Origin: Mesorhizobium sp. B2-4-15
GTDB lineage: Bacteria > Pseudomonadota > Alphaproteobacteria > Rhizobiales > Rhizobiaceae
Length of the DNA: 64,000 nt
Direction: 5' to 3'
NCBI RefSeq assembly: GCF_006658505.1
Contig: NZ_VFUZ01000007.1
Location: 186,001-250,000 of the forward strand
The notes under the pieces: generated by a model
What the model was told of the DNA's origin: nothing
Databases searched by the model: none
The model's input: only the letters and a program-made list of their open reading frames with translations
Made by a program: the position numbers and the translations under genes
In this document: positions 45,794 through 56,165 of the stretch, one piece after another
How positions within the stretch are numbered: position 1 is the stretch's first letter
Layout: each line of letters begins with the position of its first letter

Positions 45794-46126
45794 ATGATGA
45801 AAAAACATCATGGCGGCTGGGGTTCCATGGCCACTCGATTTGCTCTTTGTCCGATCGGCTTGGCATTCACCATGGCTGCGGTCGTGCCGGCCTTCGCCGC
45901 CCCGGAATGTCTGGCCAATGGAAAATCCTATGCGGTCGGTCAGGTCGTCTGCCTGACGGTTGCCGACCAAAGTCATCTGGCCCGCTGCGACATGGTGCTC
46001 AACAACACATCATGGACGAAGGTCAGCGACAGCTGTCCTGGAAACACCACGGCGCCGCACCTGCCCGCCACGCCGATCTCGACGCCGGCGCCAAGCAGGG
46101 TGCCGACAGAGCCAACCGAGAACTGA
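45794..46126 (+). CDS. small secreted hypothetical protein
   Basis: Up to 110 residues with a signal peptide (ALCPIGLAFTMAAVVPAFA, cleaved before APECLANG), a compact domain with four cysteines (PECLANG, VVCLTV, ARCDMV, DSCPGN), and a Pro/Thr tail. The ATG at 45827 (MATRF) would give a more standard signal peptide. Not recognised. Cysteine spacing suggests two disulfides in the periplasm. Confidence 0.65.
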   Translation: MMKKHHGGWGSMATRFALCPIGLAFTMAAVVPAFAAPECLANGKSYAVGQVVCLTVADQSHLARCDMVLNNTSWTKVSDSCPGNTTAPHLPATPISTPAPSRVPTEPTEN

Positions 46127-46188
46127 TTTTTCCCGATAGCTTATCTCCACGCTCGTCGAGGAGATTGGCAGGCTCAGCCGTCGCGCCT

Positions 46189-47016
46189 TTACTGATCGGT
46201 GTTGTTGCCCTTGGTCAGGATGTCGTCGGCGAGCGAGATCGCGGTGCGGCGGTCGGCTTCACCGGCTGCGGCGAAGGCCTCTTCCTGCATGCCACGAATC
46301 CAGGGCTGGTCGGCGGCCGGCGCCCGTTCAAGGGCGGCGGTCATCATCGCCAGGCCGCGAACGATCTTGCCGCTCTGGAACAGCAGATGGCCAAGCGTCG
46401 CCTGCGCGCCGGCATGGCCCTTCTCGGCGGCGAGCTGGAACCAGCGCCCAGCCTGCTTGACGCTGGCCTTCACGCCACCTTCGCCTTTCAGGAACATCTG
46501 CCCCACCTCGAACTGGGCGTTCGGGTTGCGGTAGTTGGCGGCGGCACGCATATAATATTCCTGGGCCGCCACCTCGTTCTCGGTGACCGGACTGCCGGGA
46601 ATACCCTTGCGCAGATAGTCGCCGAGCGCCACCAGCGCATCGGATACGTAGCTTTCTTCCGGCGAACCGGGCTCGACATCCTGGTCGACAATTTCCGAGA
46701 AGAACTTGAATGCCTCATAGTCGTCGCGCGCCACGCCGTCGCCCTCTGCATACATGCGGGCAAGCTTCCAGGTGGCGCCGATCTGGCCGTTCTCGGCGGC
46801 GTATTTATAGGCCTCGGCGGCCTGTTCCTTGTGGCCGTTCTTGTAGGCGGAGAAGCCGAACTGGAACACCGCCCAGGGGCTCGACTGCGGCTTCACGCCG
46901 GTCTTGTCGTCGAACACCTTGTCGTCGAAGGCCATGGCCTGGCCCACGGCGCCAAAGATCGCAACCGCGACCAGTGCCGGAAGGACAGAGGACCTCAACA
47001 ACTCAGATGTCCGCAT
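46189..47016 (-). CDS. exoR: periplasmic Sel1-repeat protein, ExoR-like
   Basis: Protein of 275 residues with signal peptide (cleavage after AMA, about residue 28) and several Sel1/TPR-like repeats ([44 protein letters not shown]). Length, signal, repeat layout and the end [13 protein letters not shown] fit ExoR, the periplasmic inhibitor of the ExoS/ChvG-ChvI system controlling exopolysaccharide and motility. The start at 47016 overlaps the 3' end of ilvD by 14 bp, so it may be co-translated. ExoR identity is by pattern and not proven. Confidence 0.72.
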   Translation of the reverse strand: MRTSELLRSSVLPALVAVAIFGAVGQAMAFDDKVFDDKTGVKPQSSPWAVFQFGFSAYKNGHKEQAAEAYKYAAENGQIGATWKLARMYAEGDGVARDDYEAFKFFSEIVDQDVEPGSPEESYVSDALVALGDYLRKGIPGSPVTENEVAAQEYYMRAAANYRNPNAQFEVGQMFLKGEGGVKASVKQAGRWFQLAAEKGHAGAQATLGHLLFQSGKIVRGLAMMTAALERAPAADQPWIRGMQEEAFAAAGEADRRTAISLADDILTKGNNTDQ

Positions 47017-48727
47017 AGCAGTGTGTTTCTTTCGCACCGCCCGGATGAGTGACCGCGCCATCGCGGGCAGACCCGACCGTCTGTGCGTATTTCCATATCG
47101 CGCCCGACTGATAGTCGGTCGTGCGCGCCTTCCATGTCTTGGCCCGCGCCGCCAGCTCGGTCTCGGTCAGCGCCACTTCGATCGTGCCGTTCACCGCGTC
47201 GATCGAGATCACGTCGCCATCCCGGATGAGACCGATCGGACCGCCAACCGCCGCTTCGGGTCCGACATGGCCGATGCAGAAGCCGCGCGTCGCGCCTGAA
47301 AAGCGGCCGTCGGTGATCAGCGCCACCTTGCCCCCCATGCCCTGGCCGTAGAGCGCCGCTGTCGTCGACAGCATCTCGCGCATGCCCGGTCCGCCGCGCG
47401 GCCCTTCGTAACGGATGACCAGAACCTCCCCTTCCCGGTAGTTGCGGTGCGTCACCGCTTCGAAGCATTCCTCTTCCGAATCGAAGCAGCGCGCGGGACC
47501 GGAGAAGCTCAACTCCGTCATACCCGCGACCTTCACGATCGCGCCTTCGGGGGCAAGGTTTCCCTTCAAGCCCACGACACCGCCGGTTTGGGTAATAGGT
47601 CTGTTGGCCGGGCGGACCACATCCTGATGCTCATTCCAGGCAACGTGCTCCATATTTTCGGCCAAAGTGCGGCCAGTAACCGTCAGGCAATCGCCATGCA
47701 GATAGCCGTGGTCGAGCAGCGTCTTCATCAACAGCGGAATGCCGCCGGCCTCGAACATGTCCTTGGCCACATATTTGCCGCCGGGCTTGAGGTCCGCGAT
47801 ATAGGGCGTCTTCTCGAAGATGCGGGCGACATCGAACAAATCGAACTTTATCCCCGCCTCATGCGCGATCGCCGGCAGGTGCAGCGCTGCGTTGGTCGAG
47901 CCGCCAGTGGCCGAGACCACGGTCGCTGCGTTCTCCAGCGCCTTCAGCGTGACGATGTCGCGCGGCCGGATGTTTTTCGCGATGAGCTCCATGACCTTTT
48001 CGCCGGACGCGAAATTAAAACGATCGCGCATCTCGTAAGGCGCCGGCGCGCCGCAGGAATAAGGCAGTGCCAGGCCGATCGCCTCGGCGACGGTGGCCAT
48101 GGTGTTGGCGGTGAACTGTGCGCCGCAGGAGCCGGCCGACGGACAGGCCGCCTGCTCGATTTCAAGCAGTTCGGAATCGCCGATCGTGCCGACCGAGTGC
48201 TGGCCGACCGCCTCGAACACATCCTGCACGGTGATCTGCCGGCCGCGATAGCTGCCCGGCAGAATCGAACCGCCATAGATGAAGATCGATGGCACGTTGA
48301 GACGCACCATGGCCATCATCATGCCCGGCAGCGACTTGTCACAGCCAGCGAGCCCCACCAGCGCGTCGTAGCAATGGCCGCGCATGGTGAGTTCGACCGA
48401 ATCGGCGATGACCTCGCGCGACACCAGCGAGGACTTCATGCCCTGGTGGCCCATGGCGATGCCATCGGTGACCGTGATGGTGCAGAATTCGCGCGGCGTG
48501 CCATGCGCGGCGGCCACGCCCTTCTTGACCACTTGCGCCTGGCGCATCAGCGAGATGTTGCAGGGTGCCGCTTCGTTCCAGCAGGAGGCGACGCCGACCA
48601 GCGGCTGCGCGATTTCGGCGGCCGACAAGCCCATCGCATAGAGATAGGAGCGGTGCGGCGCACGCGCCGGCCCGACGGTAACATGGCGGCTGGGGAGCTT
48701 AGCCTTGGAAATGACTCTGGCGTCCAT
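47003..48727 (-). CDS. ilvD: dihydroxy-acid dehydratase
   Basis: Iron-sulfur dehydratase for valine, leucine and isoleucine synthesis, 574 residues. Cluster cysteines are visible as Cys56 (APCN), Cys129 (GCDKSLPG) and Cys201 (GSCGAQF). Close relatives IlvD and Edd share the fold; [15 protein letters not shown] and the length favour dihydroxy-acid dehydratase, although related sugar-acid dehydratases remain possible. It precedes and overlaps the exoR-like gene. Confidence 0.88.
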   Translation of the reverse strand: MDARVISKAKLPSRHVTVGPARAPHRSYLYAMGLSAAEIAQPLVGVASCWNEAAPCNISLMRQAQVVKKGVAAAHGTPREFCTITVTDGIAMGHQGMKSSLVSREVIADSVELTMRGHCYDALVGLAGCDKSLPGMMMAMVRLNVPSIFIYGGSILPGSYRGRQITVQDVFEAVGQHSVGTIGDSELLEIEQAACPSAGSCGAQFTANTMATVAEAIGLALPYSCGAPAPYEMRDRFNFASGEKVMELIAKNIRPRDIVTLKALENAATVVSATGGSTNAALHLPAIAHEAGIKFDLFDVARIFEKTPYIADLKPGGKYVAKDMFEAGGIPLLMKTLLDHGYLHGDCLTVTGRTLAENMEHVAWNEHQDVVRPANRPITQTGGVVGLKGNLAPEGAIVKVAGMTELSFSGPARCFDSEEECFEAVTHRNYREGEVLVIRYEGPRGGPGMREMLSTTAALYGQGMGGKVALITDGRFSGATRGFCIGHVGPEAAVGGPIGLIRDGDVISIDAVNGTIEVALTETELAARAKTWKARTTDYQSGAIWKYAQTVGSARDGAVTHPGGAKETHCYADI

Positions 48728-48967
48728 ACTCTTCCTTGCCGCGAGCGGCGCGGCCTGCCCCCATCGCCGAGCCTTTTGGCGCGTGTCCCGAGATAGGATC
48801 GAGGTGCGCCGGGTTTATGGCGGGAAATGGGCAATTTCCTCAGGCGGATTTGTAGCGCGGGGGTTGTTCAGAAAGTGTTGCCAAAACGTCACAATCGCAA
48901 GGGGCGGTCCCAGTGCGGCCAATTTGCAACGCCCCTTGGCTAACGGGATCCTCGACGAGGTCCGGTC

Positions 48968-49006
48968 CAACAAAAAAGGCCGGGCAGTGCCCGGCCTTTT
49001 TTGTTG
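48968..49006. terminator. bidirectional intrinsic terminator
   Basis: Perfect 18-bp stem (arms 48968-48985 and 48989-49006) with AGT loop. It has A6 on the left arm and T6 on the right, so it works in both directions. It ends 12 bp from the stop of the FadL-type gene. Confidence 0.9.
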
Positions 49007-49018
49007 CATTTCAGATGG

Positions 49019-50155
49019 TTACCATTTGACGCTGTAGCCAGCCGACAGAGCGTATCCCCAATCGCCCTGAACAGTACGGTTGAGCAAGGTGGGCACATAC
49101 TGAGTCTCCGACACAGACGCCAGATATACGGCGGCAACGCCCAACCGAAGCTCGCCACCCAGCTTATCTTTCATCGCAACACCCGTGCCAAGGCTATAGG
49201 TATCGCCGGTCAAATCCCAGCCGGTGCTGACGCCCCGATCATAAGAAGCAAAGACCGTTCCAGAGAATTGGTCGTTGAACTTGTGACCAACGCCACCGGT
49301 GACGGTCCAGCCGTCACGCCAGAAATAGTCGTTGCCATTCTCGATACCCAAGGTCGGAGCATGAAGATTGAGCTGCTCGGTGACCGACCAATCGGTCCAC
49401 TTAACGCTACCATAGACAAGCCAACCGGGTGCCACACCGGTTTGAGCCTTGAACTCCAGCGACTGCGGAAATTTGGTGTCGCCAGTTGCGGGCTGGGTAA
49501 TCGATACGGGGAAGGGGCTCAACGGAGGGTTAGCGGTCGCCGAACCGGTCGCATCGATCGATACACCCGAACGGTACATCAACTGAGCGCGCAACGCGAT
49601 GTCCGGAATTTCATAGGCAACGCCTGCACGCCACCCCATGTTGCTGTCCTTCAGATTGACATTAAGCAATCCGGCAACCGCGAGCAGGTTGTAGTCCACA
49701 TCCTCATGGTAGATACCGCCGAGTACCCAAAAACGACCTTTGCTCAAATCGAACTTTACGCCGCAGGTGACAGCGCCTTCGTAGATCGTGAAATTTTCCT
49801 TGAGCTTGGCAAGAGTTCCGCTAGGCGAAGACCATGTCGCTCCGCCGCCGTAAGACTCTGTATAGGTACCCGCGCAAGACAGGCTGTCCGACAGCTTGAA
49901 TTTCACCGCGGCCGAGGGGACAGCGTAGGCATCCGAATAATTCTCGCCAACCAAATTGGGATTGAGAAGGTTTTTCGAATATTTTCTGGTGGGCGCGACA
50001 TAGGTCACACTCGTGCGCATATTGAAATTGCCATCCTCAAAAAGGATGTCGGTATCAGCCGTGCCGCGCGAAAAACCGCCAGCATGCGCCGAGCCTGCCA
50101 AAGCCAGCGAAAAGCACCCTGCCCCCAGCAGTGCTTTCAGACGCGAATTGTTCAT
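49019..50155 (-). CDS. OmpP1/FadL-type outer membrane transporter
   Basis: Outer-membrane beta-barrel of 378 residues with signal peptide (LALAGSAHA, cleavage about residue 25). The mature N-terminus GGFSRGTADTDILFEDG is typical of the FadL hatch region in rhizobia. The following sequence shows alternating barrel strands (SVKWTDWSV, GTVFASYDRG) and ends in an aromatic residue (SVKW). The family imports hydrophobic compounds such as fatty acids. It is a monocistronic gene between two terminator-like regions. Confidence 0.88.
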   Translation of the reverse strand: MNNSRLKALLGAGCFSLALAGSAHAGGFSRGTADTDILFEDGNFNMRTSVTYVAPTRKYSKNLLNPNLVGENYSDAYAVPSAAVKFKLSDSLSCAGTYTESYGGGATWSSPSGTLAKLKENFTIYEGAVTCGVKFDLSKGRFWVLGGIYHEDVDYNLLAVAGLLNVNLKDSNMGWRAGVAYEIPDIALRAQLMYRSGVSIDATGSATANPPLSPFPVSITQPATGDTKFPQSLEFKAQTGVAPGWLVYGSVKWTDWSVTEQLNLHAPTLGIENGNDYFWRDGWTVTGGVGHKFNDQFSGTVFASYDRGVSTGWDLTGDTYSLGTGVAMKDKLGGELRLGVAAVYLASVSETQYVPTLLNRTVQGDWGYALSAGYSVKW

Positions 50156-50514
50156 GGATGTCCTCCCCGAATAACCAGTGCGTCAAGCTAGAACCAATTC
50201 AGGTTAATGGTGCAACAACGAATTCCTGGGGCGTACATGTACAGGTCCGCCAAACGTATTTTGGACAAAATGCGCGGCCGCGCTGGAGGGCGGAAAAACG
50301 CCTCCCGGAGCCTCGATCCCTCCTTCCGATGGGAATAAACTGGCTAAAAAGGCCCCAAAACAGCCAAATTGACGAGCTTAAGGCCCCATTGTTACATTAT
50401 GGCAACAATGGGGCTAAAAGTTTCCGTTTACGTCAAGATTAACGCTGCGGAATGCCTTTTTTGGAGGCAAAAAAGACCCACGCTCGGGGCAACGTCAAGG
50501 CGCCGAATCTACCT
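50156..50514. other. intergenic region between the FadL-type gene and valS
   Basis: No gene in 359 bases. It contains an 11-bp perfect hairpin (GCCCCATTGTT at 50383-50393 paired with 50404-50414) about 100 bp beyond the valS stop, possibly its terminator, though no T tract follows. The remainder is AT-richer than the flanks and must hold the FadL-type gene promoter; a GTACATGTAC palindrome lies near 50234. Confidence 0.45.
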
Positions 50515-53298
50515 TCAACCAGCGTCCCGGACCCTGTTCAGCGCCACTGAAAGCTTGTCCTGCGCGTCGCGATATTCGGCGAGCTTTTCGCGCTCGGCTT
50601 CGACGATCTCGGCCGGCGCGCTGGCGACGAACCGTTCGTTGGACAGCTTCTTGTGCAGGCGTGCGATTTCCTCGGTGACCTTGGCCAGTTCCTTCTGCAG
50701 CCGCGCGGCCTCGGCGGCAAGATCGATCAGACTGCCGAGTGGCAGGCAGATCGTTGCCTCGTTCAGCACGATCTGGGCCGATCCCTTGGGCGCCGCGTCA
50801 GCCAGCGAGATGTCGCCAACGCGCGCCAGCCGCTTGATCGCCGACTCCTCGCGAACCAGCCGTTCACGCGTCACGCCGTTGGCGCCGACCACGACCAGCG
50901 GTGCTATCGCCGCCGGCGGCACGTTCATCTCCGAGCGCACCGAACGGATGCCCGACACGAGATCGACCAGCCAGTTGATGTCTGCGGCCGCTTCAGCATC
51001 CTCGAAATCCGGCGACGGCCAGGCGGCATGGCAAAGCAGCGAGTCGCGCTCCTTGCCCTCGCCCGCCGTCTGCGCCCACAATTCTTCCGTCATGAACGGC
51101 ATTATCGGGTGCAAGAGCTTGTAGATCTCATCCAGAACGAAGGCGACACAGGCGCGGCTTTCGGCCTTGGCCGCCTCGTCCGTGCCCATGAACACTGGTT
51201 TCAAGAGCTCCAGATACCAGTCGCAGAACAGGTTCCAGACGAAGCGGTAGGCAGCACCGGCCGCCTCGTTGAAGCGGTATGAAGTGATGCCGTCGGTGAT
51301 CTCGCGCGCGGCGCGTGTCAGTTCGGTGAGGATCCAGCGATTGACCGCCAGCTTGGCGTCGTTCAGCCAGAAATCATCATTGCGCGCGACTTCATTCATC
51401 TCGGCGAAGCGCGTGGCGTTCCACAATTTGGTGCCGAAATTGCGATAGCCGGCAATGCGCGCCGGATCGAGCTTCACGTCGCGGCCCTGCGCCGCCATCA
51501 CTGCCAGCGTGAAGCGCAACGCGTCCGCCCCAAATTCATCGATCAGGTCGAGCGGATCGATGACGTTGCCTTTCGACTTCGACATCTTCTGCCCGTTCTT
51601 GTCGCGCACCAGCGCATGCACGTAAACCGTGTGGAACGGCTCCTCGTCCATGAAGTGCAGGCCCATCATCATCATCCGGGCAACCCAGAAGAAGATGATG
51701 TCGAAGCCGGTGACCAGCACGTCGGTCTGGTAGTAGGTCTTCAGCTCCGGCGTCTGGTCAGGCCAGCCCAGCGTCGAGAATGGCCACAGCGCCGACGAGA
51801 ACCAGGTGTCGAGCACGTCCTCGTCGCGGGTCAGGATCTCGCCCGGCTTGAAGTTCTCGAGCTTGTCCTCGACCCAGGCCTTCCACGGCCCTTCGAGCGC
51901 CAGATAATATTCGATCGCGGCACTCAGCGCCTCTTCCTCGGACTTCTCAACGAAGACGCGTCCATCCGGCCCGTACCAGGCCGGGATCTGATGCCCCCAC
52001 CACAGCTGGCGCGAAATGCACCAGGGCTGGATGTTTTCCATCCAGTCGAAATAGGTCTTCTCCCAGTTCTTCGGCACGAAATTGGTGCGGCCTTCGCGCA
52101 CCGAGGCGATCGCCGGCTTGGCGAGTTCGGCCGCGTTGGCATACCACTGCTCGGTCAGGAACGGCTCGATCGGCACACCGCCGCGGTCGCCATGCGGCAC
52201 GGCGTGGCGATGCGGCTCGACCTTGTCGAGGAAGCCGCCGGCTTCCATCAGTTCGACGATCTTCTTGCGCGCCACGAAACGATCGAGGCCGTCGAGCTCG
52301 TCCCAGACAGCCTGGCGTTCCGGCGTCACATCGAGCCCGGCGAGGAAGTCCTCATTGTCTTTCAGCTTTATGGCAGCCTCGACGGACAGGATGTTAATCG
52401 CCGGCAATTTGTGGCGCTTGCCGACCTCAAAGTCATTGAAATCGTGCGCCGGCGTGATCTTGACCGCGCCTGAGCCTTTTTCAGGGTCGGAATATTCATC
52501 CGCGATCACCGGAATCTTACGACCGACGATCGGCAGGACGAGATTCTTGCCGACCAGATGCCGGAACCGATCGTCCTCGGGATTGACCGCTACCGCCGTA
52601 TCGCCGAGCATCGTCTCAGGACGCGTCGTCGCAACCGTGATGAAGGTCTTCGGGTTCTCCGGATCGAAGGTGACGCCCTCGATCGGATAGCGGAAGTGCC
52701 AGAGGTTGCCGTTGACCTCCTGCTGCTCGACCTCGAGATCCGAGATCGCCGTCAACAGTTTTGGGTCCCAGTTCACAAGGCGCTTGTCCTTGTATATCAG
52801 CCCTTCCTTGTAGAGCGTGACGAAGACTTCGAGCACGGCCTTGGACAGGCCCTCGTCCATGGTGAAGCGTTCTCTGCTCCAGTCTGCAGAGGCGCCGAGC
52901 CGCTTCAACTGATTGAAGATCGCGCCGCCGGATTCGGCTTTCCACTCCCACACTTTCTCGATGAACTGCTCACGCGTCAGGTCGCGGCGGTGGATCTGCT
53001 TTTCCATCAGCTGGCGCTCGACCACCATCTGCGTGGCGATGCCGGCATGGTCCATGCCCGGCTGCCACAGCACATTCTTGCCGCGCATGCGCTCGAAGCG
53101 CACGAGGATGTCTTGCAGCGTGTTGTTGAGCGCGTGGCCCATGTGCAGCGAGCCGGTGACATTGGGCGGCGGGATGACGATGGTGAAGGCCTCGGCGCCC
53201 TCCTCCGCCCCGGCGCCGGCGCGAAACGCGTCGGCCTTTTCCCACACTTTGGCGATCTTCGGCTCGACGGTTTTTGCGTCGTAGGTCTTTTCAAGCAT
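50515..53298 (-). CDS. valS: valyl-tRNA synthetase
   Basis: Class I synthetase of 927 residues. The HIGH box reads HMGH (GSLHMGHALN), the KMSKS box is complete in QKMSKSKGNVIDP, the editing domain lies between, and the C-terminal ~70 residues are the tRNA-binding coiled coil (ARLQKELAKVTEEIARLHKKL). The start at 53298 (MLEKTYDAKTVEPKI) is the family start. It is followed upstream on the same strand by popZ and tolC. Confidence 0.97.
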   Translation of the reverse strand: MLEKTYDAKTVEPKIAKVWEKADAFRAGAGAEEGAEAFTIVIPPPNVTGSLHMGHALNNTLQDILVRFERMRGKNVLWQPGMDHAGIATQMVVERQLMEKQIHRRDLTREQFIEKVWEWKAESGGAIFNQLKRLGASADWSRERFTMDEGLSKAVLEVFVTLYKEGLIYKDKRLVNWDPKLLTAISDLEVEQQEVNGNLWHFRYPIEGVTFDPENPKTFITVATTRPETMLGDTAVAVNPEDDRFRHLVGKNLVLPIVGRKIPVIADEYSDPEKGSGAVKITPAHDFNDFEVGKRHKLPAINILSVEAAIKLKDNEDFLAGLDVTPERQAVWDELDGLDRFVARKKIVELMEAGGFLDKVEPHRHAVPHGDRGGVPIEPFLTEQWYANAAELAKPAIASVREGRTNFVPKNWEKTYFDWMENIQPWCISRQLWWGHQIPAWYGPDGRVFVEKSEEEALSAAIEYYLALEGPWKAWVEDKLENFKPGEILTRDEDVLDTWFSSALWPFSTLGWPDQTPELKTYYQTDVLVTGFDIIFFWVARMMMMGLHFMDEEPFHTVYVHALVRDKNGQKMSKSKGNVIDPLDLIDEFGADALRFTLAVMAAQGRDVKLDPARIAGYRNFGTKLWNATRFAEMNEVARNDDFWLNDAKLAVNRWILTELTRAAREITDGITSYRFNEAAGAAYRFVWNLFCDWYLELLKPVFMGTDEAAKAESRACVAFVLDEIYKLLHPIMPFMTEELWAQTAGEGKERDSLLCHAAWPSPDFEDAEAAADINWLVDLVSGIRSVRSEMNVPPAAIAPLVVVGANGVTRERLVREESAIKRLARVGDISLADAAPKGSAQIVLNEATICLPLGSLIDLAAEAARLQKELAKVTEEIARLHKKLSNERFVASAPAEIVEAEREKLAEYRDAQDKLSVALNRVRDAG

Positions 53299-53513
53299 GG
53301 GGAAACGGTCCGCGCTGTCGGGATTTTTGCTGGTTTGCTGTAAATCGGAAGGTCTTGGCCAAGTCAACCGCAAGGGCCGCCTCGGTTCATCACAAGCAGA
53401 TAGGCGCGGCCGTGTTCATTTCAACGGAAAGCACCCGCACATTCATTGTCATGGACCCCGACGCAAATCTCGTCTGTTTCGCGGCAAGCGCGAGCTGATG
53501 GCGCCGCAACGAC

Positions 53514-53539
53514 AAACGCCGCCTCGGACGGCGGCGTTT
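53514..53539 (-). terminator. hairpin terminator of the popZ-like gene
   Basis: Perfect 10-bp stem (AAACGCCGCC / GGCGGCGTTT) with a 6-nt loop, 21 bp past the popZ-like stop codon. Both arms end in A/T triplets; the T tract is short. Confidence 0.65.
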
Positions 53540-53560
53540 ACATCGGCAATTGCCTGGAGC

Positions 53561-54394
53561 TTACTGCGCCCCGCGTGCCACGCGTTCGATCTCCTCGCGC
53601 ACCAGCCTCTCGACCAGCGTCGGCAGGTTGTTGTCGAGCCAATCCTGCAGCATCGGCCGCAGCATTTCTTCGGCCATCTCGTCGAACGTCTTCTTGCTGC
53701 GGCTGGCAAAGGCGTCGGACAGCTCGCCAAAGGCCGCGGCAACCTGCCTGCCCGCATGCTCGGAAAGGATTGCCGGACGGGCCGCGGGTGCTTCATTTGC
53801 CGCCGCACGCACCTCGGTAGCGCCCGTAGGAGCACCGCTTGAAGCAGGTTGCTCGAAGGCAGGCTCCGCCACCGGTTCGCTCACCGGCACATCGGCCTGG
53901 ACAACCGGCTTGCGGATGCTCCTGTCCGGCATCGCTTTGGCCTGCTCGCCAACCGCGGCGATCTCGCGCCGCCAATCGGCAACGATGGCATCGCTTGTCG
54001 CGCCGGCCTCCGGGGCCGCGTCGGACCTTACGGCGGCCACCGGCTCCGCGGCGATCCTGGCGCTGACCTCGGCCAGCGTCATCGACGTCTTCACGGGCAC
54101 GGGATCGATGCGCGATTGCGCTTCCCTGCGTGCGATCACCGGCTCTGGCGATGGCGCCTGGACCTCGGCAAGCGCGACCGGCTTCCGGGCTTCAGGGGCA
54201 GCATGCAGTTCGGTGCGAAACGCATCGACGTCGGCGGCTGGAGCCTCGCTCGGCCCCGGCGCCAGGTCCTGCCGCAGCTCATCCGGCTCACCCGGCTGCT
54301 TGCGGCCGTTGTCGCTGTCCTCGATGATCCTTCGGATGGAAGCCAGTATCTCTTCCATGGAAGGTTCGCGCTGTGCGCTGCTTGCCGTTGCCAT
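53561..54394 (-). CDS. popZ: DUF2497 / PopZ-family polar organizing protein
   Basis: Protein of 277 residues with the PopZ layout: a short N-terminal recruitment helix (PSMEEILASIRRIIEDS), a long Pro/Ala/Glu disordered middle, and a C-terminal oligomerisation region (MLRPMLQDWLDNNLPTLVERLVREEIERVA). In Caulobacter and Agrobacterium PopZ forms a polar matrix anchoring the chromosome origin and growth-pole machinery. The start at 54394 (MATASSAQ) is chosen by family. Located between tolC and valS, a frequent alphaproteobacterial arrangement. Confidence 0.88.
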   Translation of the reverse strand: MATASSAQREPSMEEILASIRRIIEDSDNGRKQPGEPDELRQDLAPGPSEAPAADVDAFRTELHAAPEARKPVALAEVQAPSPEPVIARREAQSRIDPVPVKTSMTLAEVSARIAAEPVAAVRSDAAPEAGATSDAIVADWRREIAAVGEQAKAMPDRSIRKPVVQADVPVSEPVAEPAFEQPASSGAPTGATEVRAAANEAPAARPAILSEHAGRQVAAAFGELSDAFASRSKKTFDEMAEEMLRPMLQDWLDNNLPTLVERLVREEIERVARGAQ

Positions 54395-54608
54395 TGTCAC
54401 ATCCGCCGCCCTTGTGACCTCTGTGGATTTCCGCTCCGGCAAGAGCCGGATTCGAATCATGGCAACAGCGTAACCGACGGATCGCCGCACGAGAATCCCC
54501 AATCTGGGGACATGTGGGATTTCAACAGATTAGAGCACGAAACCGAAGTGGCGACGGCCTGGGGAAGGTCCTGTTCCGACATCCCCAAGGAATTCAGGCA
54601 GCGGCCCG

Positions 54609-55985
54609 TTAGCGGCCGTCCGGCGTGCGCAGGCCGATCCACTTGTCCTTGACGGCGTTGTAATGCTCCTCAGGCTTGTACTTGGTCACCTGCAGGGCAA
54701 GGCGCTCGGCCGACAAACGGCCGATTGCCGACAGGATGGCATAGCTCGCCACGACCACGTCATGTTCGGAATTGGCCTGGTTGATCTTGGCGGTGATGAC
54801 GGTGGCCTGCGCGTTGAGCACGTCGAGTGTCGTGCGCTGGCCGACATTACGCTCTTCGATGACGCCGTTGAGCGCCAGCTGCGCGGCATCGATCACCTGC
54901 CTGTTGGCGGCGACGCTTTGCTGCGCGGCGGTGTACTGCGACCATGCCGAGGCAACGGCCTGGCGCACCTGGTCGCGGCTGACATCAACCTGGATACGTG
55001 CTTCGCCGAGCGATTCCTTGTTCTGCCGCACGACCGCCGAGGTCCGCCCGCCCGAATAGATCGGAATGGTCAGCGTCGCGCCAATATTGGCCGACGTCGA
55101 ATTGCCGTTCGTCCCGATGCTCGGATTGCGGTTCAGATAGTCGTCCGAAATGCCTGCCGAGGCTGAAAGTTGCGGCAACAGTGCGCCCTCTGCCGATTTC
55201 ACCGAAAACGCAGCCGCGTCGACAAGATGCTGGGTGGCCAGGATGGCCGGATGTTCATTCGATGCGATCCCGATCGCTGCCTCGAGACTTGATGGCAACA
55301 GCCTGGATACCGGCGAAGCCGGCTTGAGCTTGCCGGGTTCGTCGCCGACGATCTGGTGGTAGGTCGCGGCGCTTGCCAAGGCTTGTGCGCGAGCGGCGCT
55401 GAGCGAAGCCACCGCCGAGGCACGAGAGGCGTCGGCCTGTGCGACATCGGTGCGGGTGCCCTCGCCGACCTCGAAACGCGAGCGCGCGGCGCGCGCCTGC
55501 TCGGTCAGGAACTGCAGGTTCTGTTGGGTCAGCACCGCGATTTGCCGGTCGCGAATCACGTTCATATAGGCCGTGGCCGCGTTGAACAGGGTGTTTTCCT
55601 CGGTGTTGCGCAGGCTCTCCACCGACGCCTTCACCTGGGATTCGGCGGCCGCCACATTGTTTCTTGTCTGAAAGCCGTCGAACAGGCTCTGGTTGATCAC
55701 AATTCCTGCGCTGGCGGACGATGTCTTGCTGGTGGCACCCCTGGCGTGGGTGTTCACATAATTGGCGTCGGCGGAGCCGGTGATGGTCGGGCGCCAGCCG
55801 GACTTGGCGATCGCCACGCCCTCGTCGGTGACGCGCACGCCGGCTCGGGAGGCATTCAGCGAGGAATTGTATTGATAGGCCTTGGCGAGCGCGCCGGAGA
55901 TGGTTTCGGCCGAGGCGGCCAGCGGAGACAACGCGGTCGCGGAAACCAGGACAGCGGCAAGAAGGGTCTTGGATACAGACGGCAC
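54609..55985 (-). CDS. tolC: TolC-family outer membrane efflux/secretion protein
   Basis: Outer-membrane channel of 458 residues with signal peptide (LSPLAASA, cleavage after residue 26) and the two OEP repeats. LDVLNAQATVITAKINQANSEHD in the second repeat is typical of the helical barrel, and INQSLFDGFQTRN / IPIYSGGRTSAVVRQ are the strand-loop signatures. Works with type I exporters and RND pumps. It precedes popZ on the same strand with a 214-bp gap. Confidence 0.93.
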   Translation of the reverse strand: MPSVSKTLLAAVLVSATALSPLAASAETISGALAKAYQYNSSLNASRAGVRVTDEGVAIAKSGWRPTITGSADANYVNTHARGATSKTSSASAGIVINQSLFDGFQTRNNVAAAESQVKASVESLRNTEENTLFNAATAYMNVIRDRQIAVLTQQNLQFLTEQARAARSRFEVGEGTRTDVAQADASRASAVASLSAARAQALASAATYHQIVGDEPGKLKPASPVSRLLPSSLEAAIGIASNEHPAILATQHLVDAAAFSVKSAEGALLPQLSASAGISDDYLNRNPSIGTNGNSTSANIGATLTIPIYSGGRTSAVVRQNKESLGEARIQVDVSRDQVRQAVASAWSQYTAAQQSVAANRQVIDAAQLALNGVIEERNVGQRTTLDVLNAQATVITAKINQANSEHDVVVASYAILSAIGRLSAERLALQVTKYKPEEHYNAVKDKWIGLRTPDGR

Positions 55986-56165
55986 GGTATATCCCTCATT
56001 CGTTTTCCATGGGAACCACGCCGCGCCAGCTTCTCCTTTGAGTAGCCGGAGCAGCGTGTTTGATGCTCCCTGTCGCTCGGCCCGAAGTGCCCCCAGTTCG
56101 GGACCGGCAACGATTGTTCAAATGCAAGCGACCATGACAAAGCCTTTGCTGCAAGGCCAAATCAT

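Noticed and set aside
48705..49037. Frame of 110 codons upstream of ilvD running into the terminator
   Set aside because: It crosses the bidirectional terminator hairpin, has no ribosome site and resembles nothing.
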